A stretch of 64,000 bases of DNA. Source: an uncultured Bacteroidales bacterium (GTDB lineage Bacteria; Bacteroidota; Bacteroidia; Bacteroidales; Bacteroidaceae). A program made the translations under genes and the position numbers. The notes below the pieces were generated by a model, which was given only the letters and a program-made list of their open reading frames with translations, was not told the origin of the DNA and searched no databases. This document shows positions 16,441 to 24,873 of this stretch, piece after piece. The stretch's first letter is position 1. Each line of letters starts with the position of its first letter. The stretch is taken from positions 1-64,000 of the forward strand of contig CADAGO010000020.1 in NCBI GenBank assembly GCA_902787555.1. Reading direction: 5' to 3'.

Positions 16441-19400
16441 TTACTTTACAAATATCTTTTTCCCATCGATGATATACAGGCCACGCTGTAGTTGTCTGAA
16501 GTTGGATGTCACGTGTCTTAAATCCAATAGCCTGCCATTAAAATCGTAGATGACTCCCTCGCTATGGGAGAGGTCTGGGGTAAGGTCTTGAATGCCTGTA
16601 TCTTCTGTCTGAGGAATAAAGAAGACGCGGAAGTTGTTGAAACAGGTCCAGTCGTACTGTACAGTTGTTGACTTCTTCATGCCGATACGCAATCTCCCGT
16701 TTGAACTTACTGTTGCTATTAGATAGTTGGCGAGTGTCTTTGGGCTGGTATTGAAAGCCTTTTCTGCTTGTGCACGATTGTCAAGATAGTTGTTCCATGA
16801 CCCGTCGCTGAATGTCTGGTCGTAGACGGAGCGTATGAGGGTATAGTTGCTGCCCACATATAGACGAGCCAATAGCTGCTCCGTTCCGTTCTGATGCTTT
16901 GGGTATGCCACGTTGTGTGCTCCGTTACGGTAGAATGCCTGTACGCTAATCAGATACCTGCCGGGTTGTAAGTTTTGGATTGTTTGATACATGTCGAAGT
17001 TGGTATTGAAAAACTCGCCTACATTATGTTCAAGCGATGGAGTATTGCCCTGCCAACCTGTGGTCTGCATCGAAGTAAAGTTCGGATTCTTCATCTTTGA
17101 TGTCACCTCGTTTTCTGCCTTCATCAATCCTGTTACATAAGTGTCCATTGCTTTCTGCAAAGACGTAATCATGCCGTCGAGAGCTTTGTTTGTGGCGTTC
17201 TCTTTGGCCAAGAGGTCTTCAGCGTCATTTTTGGCAGCAGAGAACTTCTCTGCACCTGCAGCGTTTTCCACGATGAGTGCCTCGGAATTATCGACAAGTG
17301 ATTGCAGGGTCTTCTTCAGTACCTTCTGCCGCACCTCAGCCTCATTCGAACGGATGGGCGTATCGTCCCATTCGTAGGTAGGAATATCTAATGCCTGTGG
17401 TGTTGACGCGTCGGCCTTGATACGTAGAATGGTGAAAGAGCAAGGTTTGAAAGTGTATTCGAACTCTTCAGCAAAGGCATTGAAGGTTGTTGTTTTGGGA
17501 GCGATGCGCAAAGGATTCTCGAGCGAGTTCTCATCACTCAGTTTACCAGCAGCTAAGGTTATGACACTTCCTGTCGATGCAATATTGTTTGCATTAAGAC
17601 GGATGGTTGCTGTTGTGGCACGCTCGAGTGCATTCACAACCTTCACTACCAGTTCACCCGCTTGTTGGTCGTAACCACCAAAAGCTTGCACACGTCCGTC
17701 TTCCAGGTCGCTTAGTGGTAGGGTGAGCTTCTTTACATCGTCGATATAGAGCGTCACGCCTACCGTTTCTTCCATTACAAGTTTGATCTTGTACCAACGA
17801 TTGGTCTTAATGTTCATGCTGACATTACTACCCACCTGTGAGCCGTTTCCCTTTGTTACTTTCTCGAAAGCAGCTTTCGTATTGCCCCAACCGCCGATGT
17901 TTACACGCCAGTAGTTATCGGTGTTTGTGCTGTCGCCTGCAAAGCAAACGAGGAACCCCTCGCTACCACTTATTTTGCGTGCCTCTAACTCTACTATACT
18001 GTTGGTAAATGCAGCACCGTTCATCATCGCCAGGCAAGGCGTTCCGGTTGATGACTGTTTCAATGACGATTGGGACTCATCCATTGACCATGTCCCGCCT
18101 GCTTCTGTCCATTCATTAGGTCGGTTTTCAAAGTCGCTTTCATAGAGGACTTTCTGCCCGTCCAAGCTGGTCACGCGGATATTCCGGAACTCTGCTTTTG
18201 TGCTCCATGTACCCACACCGATGCGTCCACGCGTCTGCAATGTTTGGTCGTTCGAAAACAGCCGCGTCTTTACGTTATAGGTAGGACGATGTTGCGAATA
18301 GAGTTGCTGCACATAATACGAAGCACGTCCCATCACACGATAGTTGTCGAAGTGAATGAGGTTGCAAGCCCAGTTGGGCGCATGCACGTTTTCCAAAAGC
18401 GGAGCATACGAGGCCATTGTCACAAAGTCGCTGTTGCGTTCCATATTGCCAATAAATACAGCTTCCGACAGAGCAGCTTCCATATTTCCACTACCCACAT
18501 CGTTGTTGGTAGCATATTCGCCTGCATAGATGGTATAGTTGCCACGAGGAGCTGTATCGAATAGTGTAGCTGAGTTATAGAACTCATCGGGGGCTACATA
18601 CCAATGTACGTCAAACATATCTGTCTTCTTGAACTGCGATGCATCGTTCCACGACATCGTGTTGATGAACGTAATCTGAGGATATTTCTGCTTCAGATAG
18701 TTATAGAAGAATGCAAAGCGCTTCACATAGCGGTCGGTGCCATTTTCATTTCCCAATTCCACATATTTCAGCGGGAATGGTTCCGGATGTCCTGCAGCAG
18801 CGCGTTTGGCTGCCCATTCGTTGGTCAGCGGGTCACCGATTGCATATTCTATTGCATCCTCGATATCCTGACGGTAAGGCAGCAAAGCCTTTTCGTCAGA
18901 CGCTTCAATGAAGTCACCATTACGTATCGAGCATGAAATACCCACATTGGCTACGAACATACCATCCATACCCATATCTTCGCACAATTGTAGGAATTCG
19001 TACATGCCTAAACCGTATGTAGAGCGGTAGCCCCATAAGCTATACTCTCCCCTGCGAGTCATGGGGTCGCCTAGCGTCTCTTTCCATTTCACGCGGTTCT
19101 CGAGCGTGAACCCCTCCACGATGCAGCCGCCTGGCCAACGCAGGAAATTGGGATGCAATCCTTCGAGCATCTCTGCTACATCGCGACGCATACCGTTCTC
19201 ATGACCTTTATAAGTATCTGTCGGGAATAGCGAAACATAATCGATATCGTAAGTGGCTGCCTTGTCACCAAAGTCTGAGAGTTGCAGACGGAACGTACCG
19301 TCAGTCATCGTTTCTGTAGCAGTCAGCGTTCCTGTATATTCGTGCCATTCTCCATCATCCATCATATTGAAGTCTGACGTTCCAAAAGCCTTTCCTGCCT

Positions 19401-19971
19401 TTGTGACAAACTGAGCTTTGATTTTTGCAGCTGTATTTCCTTTTAAATAGAAACGTAGTTTATAGGTAGCCCCTTTTGTAGTAGCTACACCCCAATAGCC
19501 GCTATTTGTCACGTTGACATTAGCAGTTGTAGATGCGCCAGTGATACTAAGATGCAGGGCATTGGGTGTATTCTCGTGCAGAGGAACATCGGGCTTCTGC
19601 ACATCCTTCGTCAGGGTACATCCGCTATTCGTTACTGTCCAGCCTGTCCATTTCTTTGCTTCAAGGTTCCAGTCAATCGAGAAGTCGGCATACCAACCTC
19701 CATAATAGTTCTGGGCATGAGGGGCTGTTACTCTGCCATTACTATATTTTGTGCCGCTGGGGTAGGCCTGCTCTTCGAAGCCGCGGTTCTGAAGCATTTC
19801 GGCATAAAGACCACCATCGCCTGCATGGTTTATTTCCTCGAAAAACATGCCATACATCGAAGCTGAAACATCGTGGCCACGAGAACCCATGTCCACATAA
19901 ATCTTACTTTCCTGAGCATTCGCTATTAGTGAGGTGAACGACATCACAAATATCAAAAGGTATTGTCTCAT
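16441..19971 (-). CDS. Multidomain GH51 alpha-L-arabinofuranosidase, exported
   Basis: An enzyme of about 1176 residues that starts at MRQYLLIFVMSFTSLIANAQ, a signal peptide; an upstream in-frame ATG at 20034 would put 21 residues before it and is unlikely. Domains in order: the GH51 N-terminal strand (YGMFFEEINHAGDGGLYAEM), a CBM4/9-like sandwich, and the GH51 barrel with acid/base Glu in VELGNENGT and probable nucleophile Glu in IYAGEYATN. A LamG/DUF1080-like sandwich follows (FENRPNEWTEAGG), then the GH51 C-terminal sheet, a helical FIVAR-like stretch, a second carbohydrate-binding-like module, and a tail (GVIYDFNGRLLDL, then GLYIIDGKKIFVK) like Bacteroidales C-terminal sorting signals. 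It should release arabinose from arabinan or arabinoxylan. A family A repeat encodes residues just before the tail. A TAACTTTG box lies at 20004-20011. Confidence 0.92.
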   Translation of the reverse strand: MRQYLLIFVMSFTSLIANAQESKIYVDMGSRGHDVSASMYGMFFEEINHAGDGGLYAEMLQNRGFEEQAYPSGTKYSNGRVTAPHAQNYYGGWYADFSIDWNLEAKKWTGWTVTNSGCTLTKDVQKPDVPLHENTPNALHLSITGASTTANVNVTNSGYWGVATTKGATYKLRFYLKGNTAAKIKAQFVTKAGKAFGTSDFNMMDDGEWHEYTGTLTATETMTDGTFRLQLSDFGDKAATYDIDYVSLFPTDTYKGHENGMRRDVAEMLEGLHPNFLRWPGGCIVEGFTLENRVKWKETLGDPMTRRGEYSLWGYRSTYGLGMYEFLQLCEDMGMDGMFVANVGISCSIRNGDFIEASDEKALLPYRQDIEDAIEYAIGDPLTNEWAAKRAAAGHPEPFPLKYVELGNENGTDRYVKRFAFFYNYLKQKYPQITFINTMSWNDASQFKKTDMFDVHWYVAPDEFYNSATLFDTAPRGNYTIYAGEYATNNDVGSGNMEAALSEAVFIGNMERNSDFVTMASYAPLLENVHAPNWACNLIHFDNYRVMGRASYYVQQLYSQHRPTYNVKTRLFSNDQTLQTRGRIGVGTWSTKAEFRNIRVTSLDGQKVLYESDFENRPNEWTEAGGTWSMDESQSSLKQSSTGTPCLAMMNGAAFTNSIVELEARKISGSEGFLVCFAGDSTNTDNYWRVNIGGWGNTKAAFEKVTKGNGSQVGSNVSMNIKTNRWYKIKLVMEETVGVTLYIDDVKKLTLPLSDLEDGRVQAFGGYDQQAGELVVKVVNALERATTATIRLNANNIASTGSVITLAAGKLSDENSLENPLRIAPKTTTFNAFAEEFEYTFKPCSFTILRIKADASTPQALDIPTYEWDDTPIRSNEAEVRQKVLKKTLQSLVDNSEALIVENAAGAEKFSAAKNDAEDLLAKENATNKALDGMITSLQKAMDTYVTGLMKAENEVTSKMKNPNFTSMQTTGWQGNTPSLEHNVGEFFNTNFDMYQTIQNLQPGRYLISVQAFYRNGAHNVAYPKHQNGTEQLLARLYVGSNYTLIRSVYDQTFSDGSWNNYLDNRAQAEKAFNTSPKTLANYLIATVSSNGRLRIGMKKSTTVQYDWTCFNNFRVFFIPQTEDTGIQDLTPDLSHSEGVIYDFNGRLLDLRHVTSNFRQLQRGLYIIDGKKIFVK
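16551..16580. repeat. Short family A repeat, in frame in the GH51 gene
   Basis: GACTCCCTCGCTATGGGAGAG and the following GTCTGGGG resemble the core and tail of the copy inside ruvA (32081-32095 shares CTCCCTCGCTATGGG). It encodes the DLSHSEGV region between the last folded domain and the sorting tail, a place where an insertion would do little harm. Confidence 0.65.
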
Positions 19972-20003
19972 ATCTGTTTTGGTTTTGATGATAGTTACGC
20001 GTA

Positions 20004-20011
20004 CAAAGTTA
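20004..20011 (-). promoter_or_regulatory. Promoter -7 box for the GH51 gene
   Basis: Minus-strand TAACTTTG is a perfect TAnnTTTG match 33 bp upstream of the ATG at 19971. A TTGCACAATT stretch further upstream could include the -33 region. The divergent GH78 gene starts about 200 bp away. Confidence 0.55.
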
Positions 20012-20208
20012 AGAATTTTTGTTGAATTGTGCAAGGAAAAAAAACGTTTTCTGCCGTTTTTGCTTTTTGCGGATGTAAATGTTCGCTTCTCAGCATCCTC
20101 CAGTTACTTTTTATGTTTTTTAGCATAGTGCAAATTAAACCAACTGAGGGGATGGGCGTCTAACTATTAACATTGCATTAATTATGATATAATTACAATC
20201 TATAAAGC

Positions 20209-23004
20209 ATGAAAAAGATACTTGTGCTACTGTGTTTCAGTGCTTGTCATTTGATGATGAGTGCTGTTGGTTTGACCGTTACCAATCTTAGGGTCGACGG
20301 TTCGTTATGTCCATTGGGAGTAGGACACCAACAACCTATTTTTACTTGGACTGTGGAAGATGGAGGACTGAAAGGTGTGAAACAGCAGTCGTTCCGAGTT
20401 GATGTGTACAGCAACCCTCGTTGCTCAAAACGTGTGTGGACGTCGCGCAATCAGATTAGTTCGAACAGTTGGATACTGGGGCCTGAACTCGATGGCGACG
20501 GAACTATTTACTACTGGCGTGTGACGGCTTGGGATAACAAGGGCCGTCAGTGTATTTCGAAGATTTCGAGCTTCATCATGGGTATGAAAGACCTGGGATG
20601 GAGCGATGCGAAGTGGTTGAAAGGAAACCATCAGGAGTGGGACAGTCAGAACGGTGCAACCGTGTTGCGTAAGCAGTTCACGATGGACAGCAAGAAGAAA
20701 GTGCTCAAGGCACGTCTGTTCGCTTCTGCATTGGGTGTGTTCGAGGTCTATATGAACGGACAGCGTCTGGGGCGTGAAGACCAAGACGGTGCGTATGTGT
20801 ACGATGAGCTGAAAGCCGGCTGTGTGGACTATCGTACCGAGGTGCCCTATATGACTTTCGATGTGACAGATCTGATTAAGAAAGGCGACAATATGATTGG
20901 TGCACAGCTCACCAACGGATGGTGGAGCGGCGACATCACTGCCAATGTATATAAGAAACCCGATCTTGCCTTCATGGCAAAAGTATATGTGATGTTCTCC
21001 GACAGTACAGAGACAGCTTTCGTTACAGACAATACCTGGGAGGTGAACAACTGCGGACCTGTGCTCTATGGCGACATCTACAATGGTGAGACCTACGATG
21101 CACGTCGCAACTACGAATGGACCAAGGTGGGCAGCAATTCATCGGGGTGGAAACCGGCCGAACTCTATCAGGGCACAATCGATTCTATCAGCGCATTCTA
21201 CGGACCTTCAGTCGTGATTCGTCCTCAATACGAGCAGACGGTGAAGAAGGTGACAGTATGGGAAGGTACGAAACAGACAGGTACCACTTTCGGGGAAATC
21301 AATGTCAAGTCGAATCCTACGTTAGACGGCAAGAAGGGGTTTGTGCTGCATAAAGGTGAGACAGCTATCTTCGATCTCGGTCAGAACATGGTGGGCTGGC
21401 CAGAGATTACCGTAAGCGGCAATGCAGGTGCAGAAATCACCTGTCGCTTTGGTGAGGCACTCAACGATAATGGTAGCGAAGACCATGTGAACGACGGACC
21501 TGCAGGCAGTGTATATCTCAAGAATCTTAGGACTGCAAAGGCCACGCTGCGCTATATCCTTGCAGGTAATGCAAAGGGCGAAACATATCATCCATCGCAG
21601 ACCTTCTTCGGCTTCCGCTATGTCAGCATGACCGCTTCTGAGGATGTCACCATCATCAATCTCAAGGGTCAGGTCGTAGGTTCCGACCTCGATGAATACG
21701 GTACTTTCGAGTGTAGTGATGAAAGTGTCAATCAGCTATATAATAATATTAGGTGGAGTGCACGAGGCAACTTCCTCAGCATTCCAACCGACTGTCCGCA
21801 ACGCGATGAGCGACTGGGTTGGACAGGCGACACTCAGATATTCTCACGTGCTGCTTGCTATACAGCCGACATGCGTTTCTTCTATCGCAAGTGGATGCGC
21901 GACCTGCGCAACTGTCAGCGTGAAGACGGTGCACTGCCCGATGTGGCTCCGCTTGGCCGTTATGGCAGCTATGGTAACGCAGGATGGGGTGATGCAATCG
22001 TCATCGTACCTTGGAACGTCTATTCAATGTACAACGACACAGAAATCCTTGATGAAAATTATGAGGCAATGCAGCGTTACATGACTTGGTTGCAGTCGAA
22101 TATCGACGAAACCTATTCTTTCAATGGTGCAGGTACCAACTATGGAGACTGGCTCGCTTTCGAGGAACTCGACCCACGCTACGTCTCAGTATGCTATTAT
22201 GCCTATGTAGCCGACCTCATGGCTCGTATCAGCATCGTCTTGGGTAAGGAAGAAGAACCCGACCAGTACAATGCCCTTGCAGGAGCCATCCGTGAGGAGT
22301 TCCGCAAACGCTATGTGATAGGTCACCATCTCACCCTCAAGACTCAGACAGCCTACGTGCTTGCCCTCCATTTCAATATGTTCGAAGAGGAAATGGATTA
22401 CGAGAATGCCAAGAAGGAACTGCGTGAGAAGATTGTCAGCAACGGATATTGTCTCACCACAGGTTTCATCGGCACAGCCTATCTGTGTCCTACCCTTACT
22501 GAGTACGGAATGGACGACCTCGCCTACGACCTGCTGCTGCAGCGCAAGAACCCAAGCTGGCTCTACGAAGTAGATAACGGAGCTACCACCATCTGGGAGC
22601 GTTGGGATTCATTTAAGACTGGTGAAGGATTCAATAAGCACGAGTGGAACATGAACTCACAGAACCACTATGCCTACGGAGTCATCGCTGAGTGGTTGTA
22701 TCGCGATATGCTCGGATTCGGAGCCGACTACGAAGATGCAGGATTCCATCATATCGTCCTCCAACCTCATCCCGATATGCGTGAGGAGAGTGAACTGCCT
22801 CCTGGTCAGAAGCGAATAGACTGGGCACGCGGCAGCATTATGACCCCTTACGGACTCCTCTCGTCAGAGTGGCGCCGCGATAAGGACGGAAAGATACGCT
22901 ATACGTTCGAAATCCCATTCAACTGTAAGGCTACTTTCTATCGCACCCTGCCTAACGGTCTTGAACAGCAGTTGGAACTCGAAACAGGTAAGTGGACATT
23001 CTGA
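20209..23004 (+). CDS. GH78 alpha-L-rhamnosidase, exported
   Basis: A 931-residue enzyme with a signal peptide (cleavage about residue 20). It follows the bacterial alpha-L-rhamnosidase plan: an N-terminal fibronectin-like domain (FTWTVEDGGLKG), a Bac_rhamnosid_N domain (GVFEVYMNGQRLG, then LTNGWWSGD), a concanavalin-like domain (GQNMVGWPEI) and the (alpha/alpha)6 barrel. The barrel has the GH78 acid motif PTDCPQRDERLGWTGD and, later, the ATTIWERWDS motif expected to hold the general base Glu. It removes terminal rhamnose from rhamnogalacturonan, rhamnosylated flavonoids or gums. It is the only plus-strand gene among the hydrolases and faces away from GH51. A strong terminator follows at 23026. 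Confidence 0.95.
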   Translation: MKKILVLLCFSACHLMMSAVGLTVTNLRVDGSLCPLGVGHQQPIFTWTVEDGGLKGVKQQSFRVDVYSNPRCSKRVWTSRNQISSNSWILGPELDGDGTIYYWRVTAWDNKGRQCISKISSFIMGMKDLGWSDAKWLKGNHQEWDSQNGATVLRKQFTMDSKKKVLKARLFASALGVFEVYMNGQRLGREDQDGAYVYDELKAGCVDYRTEVPYMTFDVTDLIKKGDNMIGAQLTNGWWSGDITANVYKKPDLAFMAKVYVMFSDSTETAFVTDNTWEVNNCGPVLYGDIYNGETYDARRNYEWTKVGSNSSGWKPAELYQGTIDSISAFYGPSVVIRPQYEQTVKKVTVWEGTKQTGTTFGEINVKSNPTLDGKKGFVLHKGETAIFDLGQNMVGWPEITVSGNAGAEITCRFGEALNDNGSEDHVNDGPAGSVYLKNLRTAKATLRYILAGNAKGETYHPSQTFFGFRYVSMTASEDVTIINLKGQVVGSDLDEYGTFECSDESVNQLYNNIRWSARGNFLSIPTDCPQRDERLGWTGDTQIFSRAACYTADMRFFYRKWMRDLRNCQREDGALPDVAPLGRYGSYGNAGWGDAIVIVPWNVYSMYNDTEILDENYEAMQRYMTWLQSNIDETYSFNGAGTNYGDWLAFEELDPRYVSVCYYAYVADLMARISIVLGKEEEPDQYNALAGAIREEFRKRYVIGHHLTLKTQTAYVLALHFNMFEEEMDYENAKKELREKIVSNGYCLTTGFIGTAYLCPTLTEYGMDDLAYDLLLQRKNPSWLYEVDNGATTIWERWDSFKTGEGFNKHEWNMNSQNHYAYGVIAEWLYRDMLGFGADYEDAGFHHIVLQPHPDMREESELPPGQKRIDWARGSIMTPYGLLSSEWRRDKDGKIRYTFEIPFNCKATFYRTLPNGLEQQLELETGKWTF

Positions 23005-23025
23005 TACCACTTTTATCAACGCAGA

Positions 23026-23065
23026 AGCAGGCACTCATATACGGGTGCCTGCTCCTGTAGTTTTT
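23026..23065 (+). terminator. Intrinsic terminator after the GH78 gene
   Basis: AGCAGGCAC-TCATATACGG-GTGCCTGCT is a perfect 9-bp stem followed by a T-rich stretch (GTAGTTTTTCT). It lies between the convergent GH78 and GH43 genes. Confidence 0.85.
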
Positions 23066-23077
23066 CTAACAGCTATC

Positions 23078-24838
23078 CTACTTATATTCAAACCAATCGA
23101 TATCGACATAGCCATCTTGTGGTGAGCCAGCTTGCCCTGAGCCTGTCGAACGTGTCGAATCCACTTGTGGTGAGCCAGCTTGCCCCGAGCCTGCCGAACG
23201 GGCCGAACCGATTTTCTCTTTGCTACACTGCGTAAACAGTCCAAGCATCACACCAGTGAATCCACCGATGGTTTCCGTACTGAGGAATCGGTATTCCATC
23301 TTGGCTAATTCGGTGAAATTGATTCCGTCGGTTGAGGCCATCATGTGATAGAACTGCTGGTCGGATGTGATGCGTAGGTAGGCACGGGTACCATCGATTG
23401 CGAATTCTTTTTCGCTGTGGCTGGTTTGTCCTAAACGTACATTTGATTTGAGGTAGATTTTTCCATCCCGCTTTTCTGCCACCACATCATAGTGATTCAG
23501 TGGAGCAGCGTAGGCGGTGATGCCCGCCTGCATGCTTTCTGTCAGATGAGATAGGTCGAACAAGGCTGTAGCTGTGAAGTTCAGTTCCGTCTGTCGGCGT
23601 GCGACGAACGTAGGTGAGGCAGTCATGCCGAGGTCTGTTGTGGTAGGGTAAAGGCGTAAGAAACCTTTTCGTTCCTTTAGCGAATAGCGTGTGTAGTCGG
23701 GGTTGCATAGGCTCATCCAACCCATTGGCATTCCCAGCGAATGATAGCTGTCTTTGGGCGCATTGCGCTCTACATAGTTGAATTCTTCTTTAACGGGGTC
23801 TTTCGCCATCGGAACTAAAGGAAGTGTCTTGCATAGCATATTAGTCTGTAGCGTGCCATCCGTGTTGACTACAGGCCAGCCCCCTTGTGGTGAGCCAGTT
23901 TGTCCTGAGCCTGTCGAACGTGCTTGCCCTGAGCCTGTCGAACGGGTCGAATCCACTTTTTCCCACTTCACTGGAGCCAGCATGGTTTCACGTCCCATCA
24001 CGTGCTGCAGATAGCCACTTGTGCGGTATCCCAGGCAGATCATCCACCATGACTCATCAGGGGCCTGCACCAAGTCAGCATGTCCCAGTCCTTGGATGTT
24101 GCTGTTTTGCATCTTCATGTTGAAATGCGAGAGGATGGGGTTGGAAGGGTTAGACTCGTAGGGACCGAAAAGACTCTTGCTGCGCAGGATGTTTACATGG
24201 TGCCCATGTTCTGTGCCCCCCTCTGCAAGTAGCAGATAGTAGTAGCCATCCTTTTTATAGATGTGTGGTCCCTCAGGATAGCGCCCTCCAAGCCCTGTGC
24301 CTAAATGATGAATCTCGCCCAGCTGCTTACCTGTCTTAACATCAATCTCACAGATCTTGATGTCGCCTTCCTTCCATAGGAAGTAGCATCGCCCGTCCTC
24401 AAAGTAGAGGGTAGGGTCGCAGCTACCGATTGCAAAGTCTATGACGATAGGTTCAGACCATTCGCCGGCAGGATTGTCTGTCCAAACGTAGAAATGTCGG
24501 CGCGAGGGGAATACTGTTGTCACCATATAAAAGCGCCCATCGTAATAGCGTATGGTGGGAGCATAGATGCCGCTGTTGCCGTCTGTTCCTTTCAGGTCAA
24601 CCTGCGAAGGACGTGTCAGGCAGTTGCCCACCTGTTCCCAATTTATCAGATCCTTTGAATGGAATACAGGCACCCCCGGGAAGTATTGGAAAGTGCTGTT
24701 TACCAAATAGAAATCATCGCCTGCGCGACATACACTGGGGTCAGCATGGAAACCGGGAAGCACAGGATTGCGATAGCCTTGAGCCAAGATGTTTAGAAAC
24801 CCGATAAAAGTGATATAGATGATGAGCAGTCTTTTCAT
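23078..24838 (-). CDS. GH43 beta-xylosidase/arabinofuranosidase with C-terminal sandwich domain
   Basis: A 586-residue exported enzyme (signal peptide to about residue 19). The five-bladed GH43 propeller contains GFHADPSVCRAG (general base Asp), IGSCDPTLYF (middle Asp) and GRYPEGPHIY (general acid Glu). A C-terminal concanavalin-like domain (GFLRLYPTTTD) places it near the XynB-type subfamilies acting on xylan or arabinan side chains. Two linker segments, TGSGQARSTGSGQTGSPQGG and SARSAGSGQAGSPQ with STRSTGSGQAGSPQ, are encoded by the family B repeat and look like insertions: one sits between propeller and sandwich, the other in the last loop before DIDWFEYK. It precedes no other gene closely; GH97 lies upstream on the same strand. 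Confidence 0.93.
   Translation of the reverse strand: MKRLLIIYITFIGFLNILAQGYRNPVLPGFHADPSVCRAGDDFYLVNSTFQYFPGVPVFHSKDLINWEQVGNCLTRPSQVDLKGTDGNSGIYAPTIRYYDGRFYMVTTVFPSRRHFYVWTDNPAGEWSEPIVIDFAIGSCDPTLYFEDGRCYFLWKEGDIKICEIDVKTGKQLGEIHHLGTGLGGRYPEGPHIYKKDGYYYLLLAEGGTEHGHHVNILRSKSLFGPYESNPSNPILSHFNMKMQNSNIQGLGHADLVQAPDESWWMICLGYRTSGYLQHVMGRETMLAPVKWEKVDSTRSTGSGQARSTGSGQTGSPQGGWPVVNTDGTLQTNMLCKTLPLVPMAKDPVKEEFNYVERNAPKDSYHSLGMPMGWMSLCNPDYTRYSLKERKGFLRLYPTTTDLGMTASPTFVARRQTELNFTATALFDLSHLTESMQAGITAYAAPLNHYDVVAEKRDGKIYLKSNVRLGQTSHSEKEFAIDGTRAYLRITSDQQFYHMMASTDGINFTELAKMEYRFLSTETIGGFTGVMLGLFTQCSKEKIGSARSAGSGQAGSPQVDSTRSTGSGQAGSPQDGYVDIDWFEYK
23116..23210. repeat. Family B repeat, two 48-bp tandem copies inside the GH43 gene
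   Basis: Two copies start at 23116 and 23164, each reading CTTGTGGTGAGCCAGCTTGC, then CC(T/C)GAGCCTG(T/C)CGAACG. On the coding strand this is the well-known TTCGACAGGCTCAGG-type word. They add 32 in-frame codons near the end of the protein. Confidence 0.9.
23884..23955. repeat. Family B repeat, second cluster inside the GH43 gene
   Basis: CTTGTGGTGAGCCAGTTTGT, then CTGAGCCTGTCGAACG, followed by a truncated second copy GCTTGCCCTGAGCCTGTCGA. It is in frame with GH43 and encodes the Ser/Gly/Thr/Gln-rich linker between the propeller and the sandwich domain. Confidence 0.9.
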
Positions 24839-24873
24839 AATGTTATTATTCTTTTACGTGATAAGATGGATGT

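Noticed and set aside
20209..23004. SusC/SusD transport genes expected beside the hydrolases
   Set aside because: No TonB plug/barrel or SusD-like lipoprotein is present anywhere in the window; sprA is a T9SS protein, not SusC.
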